Of a DNA stretch of 33,283 nt, positions 16,878 through 25,294 are shown piece after piece. Position 1 is the stretch's first letter. Each line of letters opens with the position of its first letter. Source of the DNA: Moraxella sp. (GTDB lineage Bacteria; Pseudomonadota; Gammaproteobacteria; Pseudomonadales; Moraxellaceae); the NCBI GenBank assembly GCA_030530785.1, contig JAUMUJ010000025.1, positions 1 to 33,283 of the forward strand, written 5' to 3'. The notes beneath the pieces are model-generated. The model was not told the origin of the DNA. It worked only from the letters and a program-made list of their open reading frames with translations, and did not search any database. The position numbers and the translations under genes are program-made.

Positions 16878-18029
16878 ATGAAAATCAGTCCACTTAAAAG
16901 CCTTATGATGGCGTGCTTGTTGGGTGTTGCCACGCTTCCTGTGGCGTATGCCAAAAACAATCCGCCACCCACCATCAAAGCCGATGCCCCCAACCGCTAC
17001 ACCGTCAAAAAAGGCGATACTTTGTGGGGCATTTCAGGCAAATACCTAAACGCTCCGCACAGATGGCGTGAGATTTGGGCGACCAACAAACAGCTGAAAA
17101 ACCCCCATCTTATCTACCCTGGCGATGTGCTGATTTTGTGTATCATTAAAGGTAAAACTTTGGTGGGGGTGGACACAGGCGAAGGTTGTGCAGGTATTGA
17201 AAAAGCCATGCAAGCTCCCGCCAAAGGCACGCCCATTCAGGTCAATACCAGCAGTGAGAGCATCTCCATCATTCCTTTGGCAAACATTCGTCATTGGCTT
17301 AGCCGAGCGGAGATTGTCAATCCCCTAGATTTGGGGGCGACCCCCCGAGTCATCGCTGCCAAACAAGGCAAATTATTAACAGCGGTTGGCGATAAAATCT
17401 ATGTGCGTGGCACGGTGTTAAACTTGGGCGAGACCTATGGCGTGTACCGTCAAGCTGAGCCTTATGTGGACACCCAAACAGGTCAAGTGGTGGGAGCAGA
17501 AGTCATTCAGGTGGCTCGTGGTCTGGTAACAGACGTGGCAGCCAATGGTGTGTCTAGCCTAAAAATCACGCACACCTATGAAGCAGAAATCAAAGAAGGC
17601 GACAGAGTGTTTTCTGAGATTAGCTCTGCTTTGCCATCGGCATTTCACCCTGTGCCTGCCGAAGTAACTCGTGGTGGCATGATTGTGCGAGTGATGGGCG
17701 GGGTGGATCAACAAGCCCTAAGCATACCCACGTCTCCTAATCGCTCTGTGGTCAGAAGTGGCACTACGGTTGGGGGCAGAGATGGTGTGGTTGCCATCAA
17801 TCTTGGGGCAACCCAAGGAGCAAGGGCAGGTCATGTGTTGGATGTTTATCGCAAGGGGGCATTGATTAAAGACGTGCATGGCAATAATGATGTGGTGCGT
17901 CTGCCCAGCGAAAAAATCGGACAGGTCATGGTGTTTAAAGTCTTTAATAAAATCAGCTATGCTTATGTATTGGATGCAGAATATCCGCTGAGCATGGGCG
18001 ATTTGCTGCTGCCACCATCAGATTTATAA
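16878..18029 (+). CDS. Secreted LysM-domain protein
   Basis: The 383-residue protein begins with a Sec signal peptide (KISPLKSLMMACLLGVATLP, cleavage near VAYA-KN). One LysM domain follows (about 36-85): YTVKKGDTLWGISGKYL ... NPHLIYPGDVLIL. LysM domains bind peptidoglycan, so the mature protein is periplasmic or envelope-associated. The remaining 290 residues are beta-rich with no catalytic motif I recognise. Similar LysM proteins are common near fmt/rsmB/dprA in Moraxellaceae-type genomes; that is recollection. I chose ATG 16878 because it starts the signal peptide; ATG 16866 is four codons upstream. A nested hairpin precedes it and a terminator follows at 18034-18062. Confidence 0.88.
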   Translation: MKISPLKSLMMACLLGVATLPVAYAKNNPPPTIKADAPNRYTVKKGDTLWGISGKYLNAPHRWREIWATNKQLKNPHLIYPGDVLILCIIKGKTLVGVDTGEGCAGIEKAMQAPAKGTPIQVNTSSESISIIPLANIRHWLSRAEIVNPLDLGATPRVIAAKQGKLLTAVGDKIYVRGTVLNLGETYGVYRQAEPYVDTQTGQVVGAEVIQVARGLVTDVAANGVSSLKITHTYEAEIKEGDRVFSEISSALPSAFHPVPAEVTRGGMIVRVMGGVDQQALSIPTSPNRSVVRSGTTVGGRDGVVAINLGATQGARAGHVLDVYRKGALIKDVHGNNDVVRLPSEKIGQVMVFKVFNKISYAYVLDAEYPLSMGDLLLPPSDL

Positions 18030-18033
18030 GTCC

Positions 18034-18062
18034 AAATGCCAGCTTAGCGGTTGGCATTTTTT
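18034..18062. terminator. Bidirectional terminator between the LysM gene and dadA
   Basis: AAATGCCA (18034-18041) pairs with TGGCATTT (18052-18059), followed by Ts on the + strand; the minus strand ends in A/T-rich DNA. It overlaps the dadA stop codon. Confidence 0.75.
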
Positions 18063-19381
18063 ATGCCAACAAAGTCAAATGCCAAAGGCGGGGTTTGACC
18101 GCTCATGAGTAGGCTAAGTGCCAATGCCGAACCGCAAGCGTGCGTAAATCCAAGTGTGCCATGTCCTGTGTTAAGCCACAGGTTATCCAGCACTTGCCCA
18201 TGTGAGCCGTGTCTGATGTTTCCCAGATGAGCCTTGCCGATGAGTGGGACGTTTGATGGGGTCATCGGTCGTTGTCCACTCCAATAATTTGGCTCATCAT
18301 AGTCCAACGCATCGCCAAACAATGCCTTGACCCGATGGGTAATGGCTTGACAACGTATGGGGTCAAGCTGGGTGTTGTAGCCGTTAAATTCTGCCGTGCC
18401 TGCCACTCTTAGGTAGTCGGTGTCTGATGTCAGTCGGCTCATGACCAGTTTGTATTCATCATCAATTAGGCTTACCTGTGGCACACGAGCAGGGTCTTTG
18501 ATGGCGTAGGTGGCAGAGTAGCCTTTGGCGGGAAAAACGGGCAAATGCATCCCAATTTTATCAAGCAGTCGCTTGCCGTAGCTTGCCAAGCACACGACAT
18601 AATGCTCACTTTGGTGGGTGGTCTGTTGTCCGTTATGGTCAAGGATAAGCTGACTGATGGCGTGGTTTTGCTGATGTATGGCATTGATGGTGGTGTTGTA
18701 CAAAAATTTAACCCCTTGACGTTTGCAATGCTTGGCAAGCTCACAGGTAAACAGACGGGCATTGCCTGACAAATCATCAGGCGTAAAGGTCGCCCCAACG
18801 AGCTTATCGCCCAACGCAGATAAGGCAGGTTCGGTATCGGTGGCATCTTTGGCGGTCATGAGCGTGCGATGAGTACCCAAGTCCTGCATACGCAAGGTGG
18901 GGGCGATGGCGGATTGGTATTCGTACTGATTGGTATAAAAATGCAAAATTCCCTGATGGCGTTGTTCAAAATGCAAATCCAGCTCATCACTGAGTGTTTT
19001 GATGGCTTGGCGAGAATATAGCCCAAGTTTGACAAGTTGTACTAGGTTGTCATCGGCTCGTTTGGCAGTGCATTCTTGTAAAAATCGCCACAAAAACCGC
19101 CATTGTTCGCCATGACAATTTAAACGGTACAGTAGCGGTGCGTCTTTTTTAAACAGCCAAAAAAATGCCTTCATCGGGGTGGCGGGGTTTGCCCATGGGG
19201 TGGCGTGGCAGACGGAGATTTGTCCGCCATTGGCAAAAGAGGTCTCTAAGGCAGGGGCGGGCTGACGGTCTATGACGGTAACATCAAAACCTGCCCGAGA
19301 CAGATACCACGCTGTCGCCACCCCCGTAACGCCTGCCCCCATGACGGTAACGGTGGGCTGACGATTAGCCACGAGCGACAC
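18044..19381 (-). CDS. dadA: D-amino acid dehydrogenase, small subunit type
   Basis: The 445-residue FAD-dependent enzyme of the DadA family oxidises D-amino acids (often D-alanine) to 2-oxo acids and passes electrons to the respiratory chain. The dinucleotide-binding loop is VTVMGAGVTGVATAWYLSRAG near the N-terminus. SFANGGQISVCHATPWANP follows, as in E. coli DadA. The C-terminal block WSGQRPMTPSNVPLIG ... LNTGHGTLGFTHACGS is also diagnostic. It starts inside the last 17 nt of the ygfZ gene, so the pair is co-transcribed. No dadX or alr racemase lies beside it. Confidence 0.93.
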   Translation of the reverse strand: MSLVANRQPTVTVMGAGVTGVATAWYLSRAGFDVTVIDRQPAPALETSFANGGQISVCHATPWANPATPMKAFFWLFKKDAPLLYRLNCHGEQWRFLWRFLQECTAKRADDNLVQLVKLGLYSRQAIKTLSDELDLHFEQRHQGILHFYTNQYEYQSAIAPTLRMQDLGTHRTLMTAKDATDTEPALSALGDKLVGATFTPDDLSGNARLFTCELAKHCKRQGVKFLYNTTINAIHQQNHAISQLILDHNGQQTTHQSEHYVVCLASYGKRLLDKIGMHLPVFPAKGYSATYAIKDPARVPQVSLIDDEYKLVMSRLTSDTDYLRVAGTAEFNGYNTQLDPIRCQAITHRVKALFGDALDYDEPNYWSGQRPMTPSNVPLIGKAHLGNIRHGSHGQVLDNLWLNTGHGTLGFTHACGSALALSLLMSGQTPPLAFDFVGIKNANR

Positions 19382-20069
19382 TTTGGTTTAAAGTGTCATC
19401 GCCAAACGCCAACACTTGTCCAATTTGTACCACTTCATCGGGCGTACCGACCACCAAGGCATCTTGTCCGATGGCGTTTAGTACGCTAACTTTGCCAATT
19501 TTATCACCTGCTTGGGCAGGGGCATTTAGGCGGACACGGTGTAAGTAGGCTTTTGGGCTTGCCTTAAAGTACAGCCGTGCCACAATCTCCTGCCCCAGAT
19601 AGCACCCCTTATCATAATCCACGCCCCCACGTTGATGTAAGCGTAACTCTTGGGGTTGAAAGGCGTTTTGGGTGGGCGGGGTTATCCAGTAGTTGCCGAC
19701 AGCCAGACTTGCCAGTGCCCATTTGTCAAAGGGTGTGCTGTCATTGTTTGGACTAAACGTTGGCACACCGTCCGTCAAGGTGGCAAACACGGGACTGGGA
19801 GTGGACAGCTCAAACTTAGAAAACGCCCCGTATTTTTTGATGTGAGCAACAAGCTCATCTACGCATTCTGCCCATATGATGAGCCAAAAACTGTCGGGGC
19901 TTAACTGGCTTACCCAAAGCCCAAACTGTACCCGACCTTTTAGGTTGCAGATGGCACACGCTGTGGGAGTGTCGGTGAGCTTGGCGGTGTTGATGGTCAG
20001 CTGTCCTTGCAAAAATTTTTGGGCATCTTTGCCTGTCAAGGTGATGGCACAAAACACACTCATGGTCAT
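19365..20069 (-). CDS. ygfZ: Folate-binding protein YgfZ
   Basis: The 234-residue protein belongs to the YgfZ/GcvT-like family, which uses tetrahydrofolate to help build or repair certain Fe-S enzymes. The hallmark K-G-C-Y-x-G-Q-E motif is seen as KGCYLGQE (154-161), including the essential Cys156. The N-terminal part (LTGKDAQKFLQGQLTIN) matches the family's opening. It is shorter than E. coli YgfZ (about 326 residues), so the C-terminal domain is reduced. It overlaps dadA and is divergent from yjdM across about 100 bp. The start MTMSVF has two possible Met codons. Confidence 0.93.
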   Translation of the reverse strand: MTMSVFCAITLTGKDAQKFLQGQLTINTAKLTDTPTACAICNLKGRVQFGLWVSQLSPDSFWLIIWAECVDELVAHIKKYGAFSKFELSTPSPVFATLTDGVPTFSPNNDSTPFDKWALASLAVGNYWITPPTQNAFQPQELRLHQRGGVDYDKGCYLGQEIVARLYFKASPKAYLHRVRLNAPAQAGDKIGKVSVLNAIGQDALVVGTPDEVVQIGQVLAFGDDTLNQSVARG

Positions 20070-20142
20070 TCTCTGTAAAAAAAGATACTGTCTTTATGGG
20101 CGATGATGGGACTTTTTCAATGATATTTTGATAAAAATTCAG

Positions 20143-20148
20143 TATAAT
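20143..20148 (+). promoter_or_regulatory. -10 element of the yjdM promoter
   Basis: TATAAT lies 22 bp before the yjdM start, in the divergent ygfZ/yjdM gap. No convincing -35 element was found at normal spacing. Confidence 0.4.
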
Positions 20149-20170
20149 AGCTAATTTTTGGAGAAAACCG

Positions 20171-20509
20171 ATGACCTTACCTGCTTGCCCTGCTTGTGAC
20201 GAAAACTTAACCTATCAAGACGGTCAAATGTACGTCTGCCCCATGTGTGCCCACGAGTGGCAAGATGGCGTGGACACAGACGACACACCCATCATCAAAG
20301 ATGCGGTGGGCAATGTCCTAGCCGATGGCGACAGCGTTACGGTGATTAAGGATTTAAAGGTCAAAGGTTCGTCCACACCCATCAAAGTCGGCACAAAAGT
20401 CAAATCCATTCGCCTAATCCATGACGCACCCGATGACCATGACATTGATTGTAAGATAGATGGTTTTGGGGCGATGAAATTAAAATCCAGCGTGGTCAAA
20501 AAAGCCTAA
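20171..20509 (+). CDS. yjdM: Zinc-ribbon protein YjdM (PhnA-like)
   Basis: The 112-residue protein starts with a two-CxxC zinc ribbon, [21 protein letters not shown]. The PhnA/YjdM beta domain follows: [26 protein letters not shown] ... [21 protein letters not shown]. The family is widespread but its function is unsettled; the old name alkylphosphonate utilisation protein PhnA does not reflect a proven role. The start ATG follows TGGAGAA. It lies 80 bp before parC in the same direction and may be transcribed into it. Confidence 0.93.
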   Translation: MTLPACPACDENLTYQDGQMYVCPMCAHEWQDGVDTDDTPIIKDAVGNVLADGDSVTVIKDLKVKGSSTPIKVGTKVKSIRLIHDAPDDHDIDCKIDGFGAMKLKSSVVKKA

Positions 20510-20589
20510 ATTTGCCTGCCTAAATTGGGAGGAGTTGTTTTGGTGTCTTTTAGCTGTTATCATACGCTTTTTGCCCAAAAACAGACATC

Positions 20590-22821
20590 ATGACAACCAA
20601 TCTAGATTTTGATACCCGCTCCATTGCCGATTTTACAGAACAAGCCTATCTAAACTATGCCATGTACGTCATCATGGACAGAGCCTTACCGCACATCGCT
20701 GATGGTTTAAAGCCTGTCCAACGCCGTATTATCTATGCCATGAATGAGCTGGGGCTTCGTCATACTGCCAAACCCAAAAAATCTGCTCGCACGGTGGGTG
20801 ATGTGTTGGGTAAATATCACCCGCATGGCGATACTGCGTGCTATGAAGCGATGGTACTCATGGCTCAGCCGTTCAGCTATCGTTATCCGTTGGTCATGGG
20901 GCAGGGCAACTGGGGTTCTGCTGACGACCCCAAATCCTTTGCCGCCATGCGATACACCGAAGCCAAAATGTCGCCTTATGCCTTGACGCTTTTGGCAGAA
21001 TTGCACGATGGCACGGTGGATTTTATCCCCAATTTTGATGGCACGATGAGCGAACCTGCCACGCTCCCTGCCCGCCTGCCAAATATCCTACTTAACGGCA
21101 CGACAGGCATCGCGGTGGGCATGGCAACTGACATTCCGCCCCACAATCTCACCGAGACCGTCAAGGCGTGCATTAAACTTCTAAAAAACCCCAACATCAC
21201 CACTGCCGAGCTGTGCAAAACCTTGCCTGCTCCCGACTTGCCGACGTCTGCCGAGATTATCACGCCAAAGAGCGAGCTTATCAAGATGTACGAGACAGGG
21301 CGTGGCAGCTATAAAATGCGAGCGACTTACCATACTGACCCCAAAGACAAGGACAGCGTGATTATAGATGCTCTGCCTTATCAAGTGTCAGGCTCAAAAA
21401 TCATTGAGCAAATCGCCCGCCTGATGAGCGACAAAAAGCTCCCGTGGGTAACTGACATTACCGATGAGTCCGACCACGAAAATCCTTGTCGTTTGGTGTT
21501 AGAATTAAAGCGAGGCGAGCTAAAAAAGGGCGATGATAACCTGACCAAAATCATGAATCATCTGTTCGCTCATACTGACCTAGAAACCTCCTATCGGGTC
21601 AATATGAACATGATTGGGCTAAATGGCAAGCCTGAGGTCAAAAACTTAAAACAAATCCTATCTGAGTGGCTCTCATCACGTCGTATGGTGGTGCTAAGAC
21701 GCTTACAAAATCGCCTAGATAAGATTGACAAACGTTTGCACGTCTTGGCAGGCTTGCTCATTGCCTATTTACACATTGATGAAGTCATTACCATTATTCG
21801 TACCGAAGACGACCCCAAGGCGGTCTTGATGAGCCGTTATGGACTGTCTGATGTTCAGGCGGATGCCATTTTAGACATCAAACTTCGCCAATTAGCCAAA
21901 TTACAAGAGATTGAACTGAATGCTGAGCGAGATGAGCTACAAAAAGAGCGAGCCGTCATTACCGAGCAAATGAGCAATCCTGACAGCCTAACGAACCTGT
22001 TGATAGACGAGCTGACTGCCGACACAAAAACGCATGGCGACAAACGAAAATCGCCCGTCATAGAGCGTGATGAAGCGGTGGCGGTTAAGATATCCGAGCT
22101 GATACCCAGTGAGAGCGTAACCGTCATCATCTCAAAAGCAGGCTGGATTCGCATGGCAAAAGGGCATGAGATTGACCCCATGACTCTAAACTTTCGCACG
22201 GGCGATGAGTACGCCACGCACGCTCTTGGCAAGACCAATGAGCGACTTATTGTCATTGACAACACAGGGCGTAGCTATGGGCTTGACACTGCCAAACTGC
22301 CGTCTGCTCGTGGGCAAGGTGAGCCGATGAGTAGCATGATAAATTTGGTCAATGGCGTAAAAATTGAGCAAGCCTTTTTTGCCAAATCCCTGCCTGTTGT
22401 CATTGCCAGCTCAAAAGGCTATGGTTTTATCAGCGATGTGGCAGGATTTGACACCGCCCAAAAATCAGGCAAAGTCATCGTCAATTTGGACGAAAATGCC
22501 ACTTTGCTCCCGTTTAGCCCCGCTCATGGCACTTATGTGGCGGTGGTGAGTAGTGGCGGTCATCTGCTCATCTTTAACCGTGATGAATTGCCTGTACTGG
22601 CTAAGGGCAAAGGCAATAAGCTCATGAGTTTAAAGGACAAAGAAACGCTGGTGGCGGTGTGTGCCTTAGCCGACACTGACAATCTTGTCATTCATACTGC
22701 CAAGCGTACGCTCACCTTAAAACCTGCCGACTGGGCAAATTATCAAGGCAAGCGTGCAGGGCGTGGCGGAGCATTACCAAAGGGGTTTTTGAGCGTGGTG
22801 GGAATAGGAGTGGAGAATTAA
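20590..22821 (+). CDS. parC: DNA topoisomerase IV subunit A
   Basis: The 743-residue subunit cleaves and rejoins DNA to decatenate replicated chromosomes, working with ParE (not in the window). The breakage-reunion domain has [27 protein letters not shown], with catalytic Tyr122 in [32 protein letters not shown] is also diagnostic. The C-terminal beta-pinwheel follows about residue 490. Length fits ParC, not GyrA, which would be longer and have a GQRGGKG box. The quinolone-determining position equivalent to E. coli Ser80 is Thr82 here; position Glu84 is retained as Glu86. An inverted repeat at 22834-22885 follows the stop. Confidence 0.97.
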   Translation: MTTNLDFDTRSIADFTEQAYLNYAMYVIMDRALPHIADGLKPVQRRIIYAMNELGLRHTAKPKKSARTVGDVLGKYHPHGDTACYEAMVLMAQPFSYRYPLVMGQGNWGSADDPKSFAAMRYTEAKMSPYALTLLAELHDGTVDFIPNFDGTMSEPATLPARLPNILLNGTTGIAVGMATDIPPHNLTETVKACIKLLKNPNITTAELCKTLPAPDLPTSAEIITPKSELIKMYETGRGSYKMRATYHTDPKDKDSVIIDALPYQVSGSKIIEQIARLMSDKKLPWVTDITDESDHENPCRLVLELKRGELKKGDDNLTKIMNHLFAHTDLETSYRVNMNMIGLNGKPEVKNLKQILSEWLSSRRMVVLRRLQNRLDKIDKRLHVLAGLLIAYLHIDEVITIIRTEDDPKAVLMSRYGLSDVQADAILDIKLRQLAKLQEIELNAERDELQKERAVITEQMSNPDSLTNLLIDELTADTKTHGDKRKSPVIERDEAVAVKISELIPSESVTVIISKAGWIRMAKGHEIDPMTLNFRTGDEYATHALGKTNERLIVIDNTGRSYGLDTAKLPSARGQGEPMSSMINLVNGVKIEQAFFAKSLPVVIASSKGYGFISDVAGFDTAQKSGKVIVNLDENATLLPFSPAHGTYVAVVSSGGHLLIFNRDELPVLAKGKGNKLMSLKDKETLVAVCALADTDNLVIHTAKRTLTLKPADWANYQGKRAGRGGALPKGFLSVVGIGVEN

Positions 22822-22833
22822 GCATTTTGTGGA

Positions 22834-22885
22834 GTGCGTATCACACACTTTTAAATTTGATGGGTAAATGGTGCGTGATACGTAC
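22834..22885. repeat. Imperfect inverted repeat with GTGCGT-type arms
   Basis: GTGCGTATCACACAC (22834-22848) and GTGCGTGATACGTAC (22871-22885) are near reverse complements, with two mismatches in 15. It lies 12 bp after parC and may act as a terminator-like or REP-like element. Similar GGTGCGTG/CCACACGCC arms occur at 9013-9029. Confidence 0.5.
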
Positions 22886-22918
22886 CCTACGGCACGATTA
22901 GATAAAGGTGATTATTAA

Positions 22919-23191
22919 ATGTTGTATGTTAATTTAAGTGAATATGACTGTAAATCAATACTGTCCTAAACCAATAAAAATTTAATATTAGAATTGAGCA
23001 AACAATCATCTCAAAAACCAACGTTTAAGATTACTGATGGTATTTTGGAAATAAAAGGGGGAGATGAATATATAAGGTGAAAGTCTAACTAACTTTTTTG
23101 AAGGAGAAGTGGGTTATTATGACTATTTTCTTTCATCTTTATTATGAATATATTGGATAATGATAATTACGGCTTAATTTTCATTAACTAA
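22919..23191 (+). pseudogene. Decayed small gene of unknown family
   Basis: ATG 22919 starts MLYVNLSEYDCKSILS and meets TAA. The same frame then continues with a coherent LILELSKQSSQKPTFKITDG and ILEIKGGDEYIR. One base-shift later it reads GESLTNFFEGEVGYYDYFLSSLL, and another shift gives MNILDNDNYGLIFIN and a stop. The pieces look like one small acidic protein of about 85-90 residues broken by one stop and two frameshifts. I do not recognise the family; neighbouring decay suggests a former accessory gene. Confidence 0.4.
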
Positions 23192-23297
23192 TAGTGCCAT
23201 AGGGTTCATGCCACACACCGCTCAAATACGTCCCATTCATTGCATTTTTCAAATAATCACGATAAAATAAAGAAAAACCCATGAAAAAGGAGCTGTC

Positions 23298-23568
23298 ATG
23301 AGCGGTAATTTTAACATGAGTTTTGACCCTAAGGTAAGACAAGAATTTGCCGATGTGTTATCAGGCTATGGCTTGACGTCCCCCAAGCCTTTAAACTCTT
23401 TGCCAATCAAGTCATCAAAACCAAAACCGGCCTTTATCCTTTGATTGGCAAGCAAATGATGAACTTCACGAGCGGGTGCTGGTTGCCCTAAATGCCAACG
23501 AATAAGAAAAACAGGCGGGCAAATCGGTGCGTTATGCCGATTTTGATGAGATGAGACGGACTTGGCAA
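23298..23568 (+). pseudogene. Decayed RelB/DinJ-type antitoxin
   Basis: ATG 23298 reads MSGNFNMSFDPKVRQEFADV LSGYGLT in one frame. It then shifts to PQAFKLFANQVIKTKTG, shifts again to LSFDWQANDELHERVLVALNANE, and ends at TAA; beyond that EKQAGKSVRYADFDEMRRTW continues in frame. Together this resembles the ribbon-helix-helix N-terminus and tail of RelB/DinJ antitoxins. Two frameshifts and a stop make it non-functional. The boundary with the toxin remnant is uncertain. Confidence 0.7.
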
Positions 23569-23871
23569 ATGAGTGATAATCATCAAAAACCACGAGAGAT
23601 TGAGATTTTCTCATCATTTAAACGGTGTGCCAAAAGCATTATCTACATCTTATCAGTGGTGAATGGGCAGAAGTGATAAATTGTCTCATTCATCGCACGC
23701 CCCTACTGCCCAAATATAAAGACCACGCTAACAGGCAATCTAAAAGCATATCGGGATTGCCATGTCAAAAATGATTTGGTGCTACTTTATAAAATATCGG
23801 ACGATGATAATGTGTTGGAGCTACATTATTTGGGCACTCATTCTGAAGTTTTTAAAAATGCTGATAAATAA
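23569..23871 (+). pseudogene. Decayed YafQ-type mRNA interferase
   Basis: The fragments read in order KPREIEIFSSFKR, then CQKHYLHLISGEWAEVINCL and IHRTPLLPKYKDH, then LTGNLKAYRDCHVKNDLVLL YKISDDDNVLELHYLGTHSEVF to TAA at 23869-23871. The D-H-x-L-x-G-x-x-x-x-x-R-D-C-H-V block followed by L-L-Y is the YafQ/RelE signature, including the histidines used for ribosome-dependent mRNA cleavage. At least two frameshifts separate the pieces. Together with the antitoxin remnant, this was a dinJ-yafQ operon. Confidence 0.75.
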
Positions 23872-23874
23872 CCC

Positions 23875-24525
23875 ATGAAAAAATTCTATCTAATCCGCCA
23901 CGCCCAATCCGAATCCAACGCAGGAGTTGCCATTCGCCCCAATCATGCCATCGCCTTAACCGAGCTTGGTAATGCCCAAGCGTGCGAGCTGTCCGATTGG
24001 CTAATCGCCCACGTTCCCACGCCCAATCAGATTTTTGTGTCGCCATACATTCGTACGCACCAGACCGCCCAGCCTTATTTGGAAAAAATGGGCTTTTATC
24101 CTGTGGTCATTGATGATTTGCGGGAGTTTAATTACTTAGATTATGAGCGGGTGAAGGACTTGGATTTTGCCACGCTCATCAAAGTGGCAGATGAATTTTG
24201 GGCAACGGCGGATAAAGACCACACCGACAGCTCTACCACCGACAGTTTTGTCAATCTGGTGGAGCGTGTGGTGGCGGTGCGTGAGATGTTTGATGAGTTG
24301 CCAGATGGTAATTACATCGTCTTTACTCATGGTATGTGGCTAGGTATGCTGATGTGGCAGATGATGCTTGGTTATCATGGGGGTGCGTGTCCACGCTTAT
24401 TTCAGATGGCAAAATTTCGGGAGTTTGAGCTTGCCGTTCGCCCCAAAAACTGCGAAGTGTATCTGATGATAAGCAATGATGGACACAGCACGATAACTAA
24501 GGTTCGGGCAAGGGGCGATGACTGA
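23875..24525 (+). CDS. Histidine phosphatase family protein
   Basis: The 216-residue protein starts MKKFYLIRHAQSESNAG, the RHG motif of phosphoglycerate-mutase-like phosphatases, with catalytic His9 and Arg8. SPYIRTHQTAQPYLE is the second conserved block, DLREF supplies an acid, and VFTHGMWLGMLMW carries the second catalytic His. Such enzymes dephosphorylate small metabolites or proteins; the substrate cannot be predicted. It starts 3 nt after the dead yafQ remnant. The stop is 18 bp before a GacA-box-like palindrome. Confidence 0.9.
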   Translation: MKKFYLIRHAQSESNAGVAIRPNHAIALTELGNAQACELSDWLIAHVPTPNQIFVSPYIRTHQTAQPYLEKMGFYPVVIDDLREFNYLDYERVKDLDFATLIKVADEFWATADKDHTDSSTTDSFVNLVERVVAVREMFDELPDGNYIVFTHGMWLGMLMWQMMLGYHGGACPRLFQMAKFREFELAVRPKNCEVYLMISNDGHSTITKVRARGDD

Positions 24526-24543
24526 TTTTGGGTTATTTTAATT

Positions 24544-24561
24544 TGTAAGCAAATGCTGACA
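24544..24561 (+). promoter_or_regulatory. GacA/UvrY-box-like upstream element of sRNA A
   Basis: TGTAAG-CAAATG-CTGACA matches the GacA-binding palindrome TGTAAG-N6-CTTACA with one mismatch. It begins 62 bp before the CATAAT -10 (24606-24611). Confidence 0.7.
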
Positions 24562-24605
24562 AAATTTTGCGATTTTGGCGTATTTTCTGATAAGCCAACT
24601 TTTGG

Positions 24606-24611
24606 CATAAT
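24606..24611 (+). promoter_or_regulatory. -10 element of sRNA A
   Basis: CATAAT lies in TTTTGGCATAATACAC, shared exactly with sRNA B. No good -35 is present, as expected of an activator-dependent promoter. Confidence 0.6.
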
Positions 24612-24617
24612 ACACAC

Positions 24618-24747
24618 ATCAGCAAGGAGATGGCAAACGGATAAGCCAACATGGACGAATGCTGATGTTATGGACAGACCTTAGGGATACATCGGAGCAA
24701 TACTCCTTATGCAATAAGACCACAGGCAACCGCTTGTGGTTTTGTTG
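24618..24747 (+). ncRNA. RsmY/RsmZ/CsrB-type small RNA candidate A
   Basis: About 130 nt lie between a predicted start near 24618 and a terminator. Six GGA motifs are present (AAGGAGAT, ACGGATAA, ATGGACGA, ATGGACAG, GGGATAC, TCGGAGCA). Several could lie in loops; CATCAGCA at the 5' end pairs with TGCTGATG to enclose three. Repeated loop GGA motifs are how RsmY/Z and CsrB/C RNAs sequester the translational regulator CsrA/RsmA. The terminator stem is ACCACAGGC/GCTTGTGGT plus a T-tail, ending next to the convergent thioesterase stop. The class is inferred from motif content, upstream palindrome and a paralogue (25295-25454). No protein is encoded. Confidence 0.75.
24719..24745 (+). terminator. 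Terminator of sRNA A
   Basis: ACCACAGGC pairs with GCTTGTGGT across an AACC loop (one G-T pair) and is followed by TTTTG. Confidence 0.75.
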
Positions 24748-24749
24748 TG

Positions 24750-25172
24750 TTAGGCGTGTGTTTTTATCACAAATACCCCCTTAAACTTTGCTACCACCGT
24801 CTCGCCGACGCTTAGGGTGCATTGGGTGTGAACAGAAGCCTTGCCAAAACGTGCCAACATCGTCTTGACCCGATGGGAGTCGTCTGTCAAGGTGGCGTGG
24901 ATAAGCACGTCCGATGTGGCGGGGGCAAGATAGCGGATTTCGCTGTGCTTGATGACGATGTCGCCACAGGCTTGGGGAAAATGCTCATGCACCACCGCCC
25001 AGCCTGCCAAAGTCGCCCCAAGCGACAGACTGCCCCCAAACACCGTGCCGTGATGGTTGGTGTTGCCGTTGTAGGGCAGTTGCAATGTTACGTCCTTGTC
25101 GGTGCTGATGATGGTTAAGTTTAACGCACCACTTGCGGGGATTTGCGCCAAAAAGTCGGATAAGGATTTCAT
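24750..25172 (-). CDS. YiiD C-terminal-type (hotdog) thioesterase
   Basis: The 140-residue protein has a hotdog fold pattern: FLAQIPASGALNLTI, NHHGTVFGGSLSLGATLAGW (the YiiD_C-type active-site helix) and IVIKHSEIRYLAPATSDVL. It probably hydrolyses acyl-CoA or acyl-ACP thioesters, substrate unknown. I chose ATG 25172 because MKSLSDFLAQIPASG matches family starts. Two upstream ATGs (25205, 25229) would extend the coding region towards the sRNA B control element. It lies on the opposite strand between the two Rsm-type small RNAs. Confidence 0.82.
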   Translation of the reverse strand: MKSLSDFLAQIPASGALNLTIISTDKDVTLQLPYNGNTNHHGTVFGGSLSLGATLAGWAVVHEHFPQACGDIVIKHSEIRYLAPATSDVLIHATLTDDSHRVKTMLARFGKASVHTQCTLSVGETVVAKFKGVFVIKTHA

Positions 25173-25220
25173 GGTATCATCGTGGTCAAAAGACCATTGT
25201 AGCATGATTGTAAAAATCTT

Positions 25221-25238
25221 TGTCAGCATTTACTTACA
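25221..25238 (+). promoter_or_regulatory. GacA/UvrY-box-like upstream element of sRNA B
   Basis: TGTCAG-CATTTA-CTTACA matches TGTAAG-N6-CTTACA with one mismatch. It is almost the exact reverse complement of the sRNA A element and also begins 62 bp before CATAAT (25283-25288). Confidence 0.7.
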
Positions 25239-25282
25239 AAACTTTGCGTTTTTGGCGTATTTTCTGATGGTCATTATTTTGG

Positions 25283-25288
25283 CATAAT
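25283..25288 (+). promoter_or_regulatory. -10 element of sRNA B
   Basis: CATAAT in TTTTGGCATAATACAC is identical to sRNA A. The DNA before it (TTTTTGGCGTATTTTCTGAT) is also shared. Confidence 0.6.
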
Positions 25289-25294
25289 ACACCC

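Noticed and set aside
18545-18769. Plus-strand ORF inside dadA
   Set aside because: It lies antisense to the well-supported dadA, with no ribosome site or family motif.
24822-25118. Plus-strand ORF opposite the thioesterase gene
   Set aside because: Low-complexity, antisense to a clear hotdog-fold gene.
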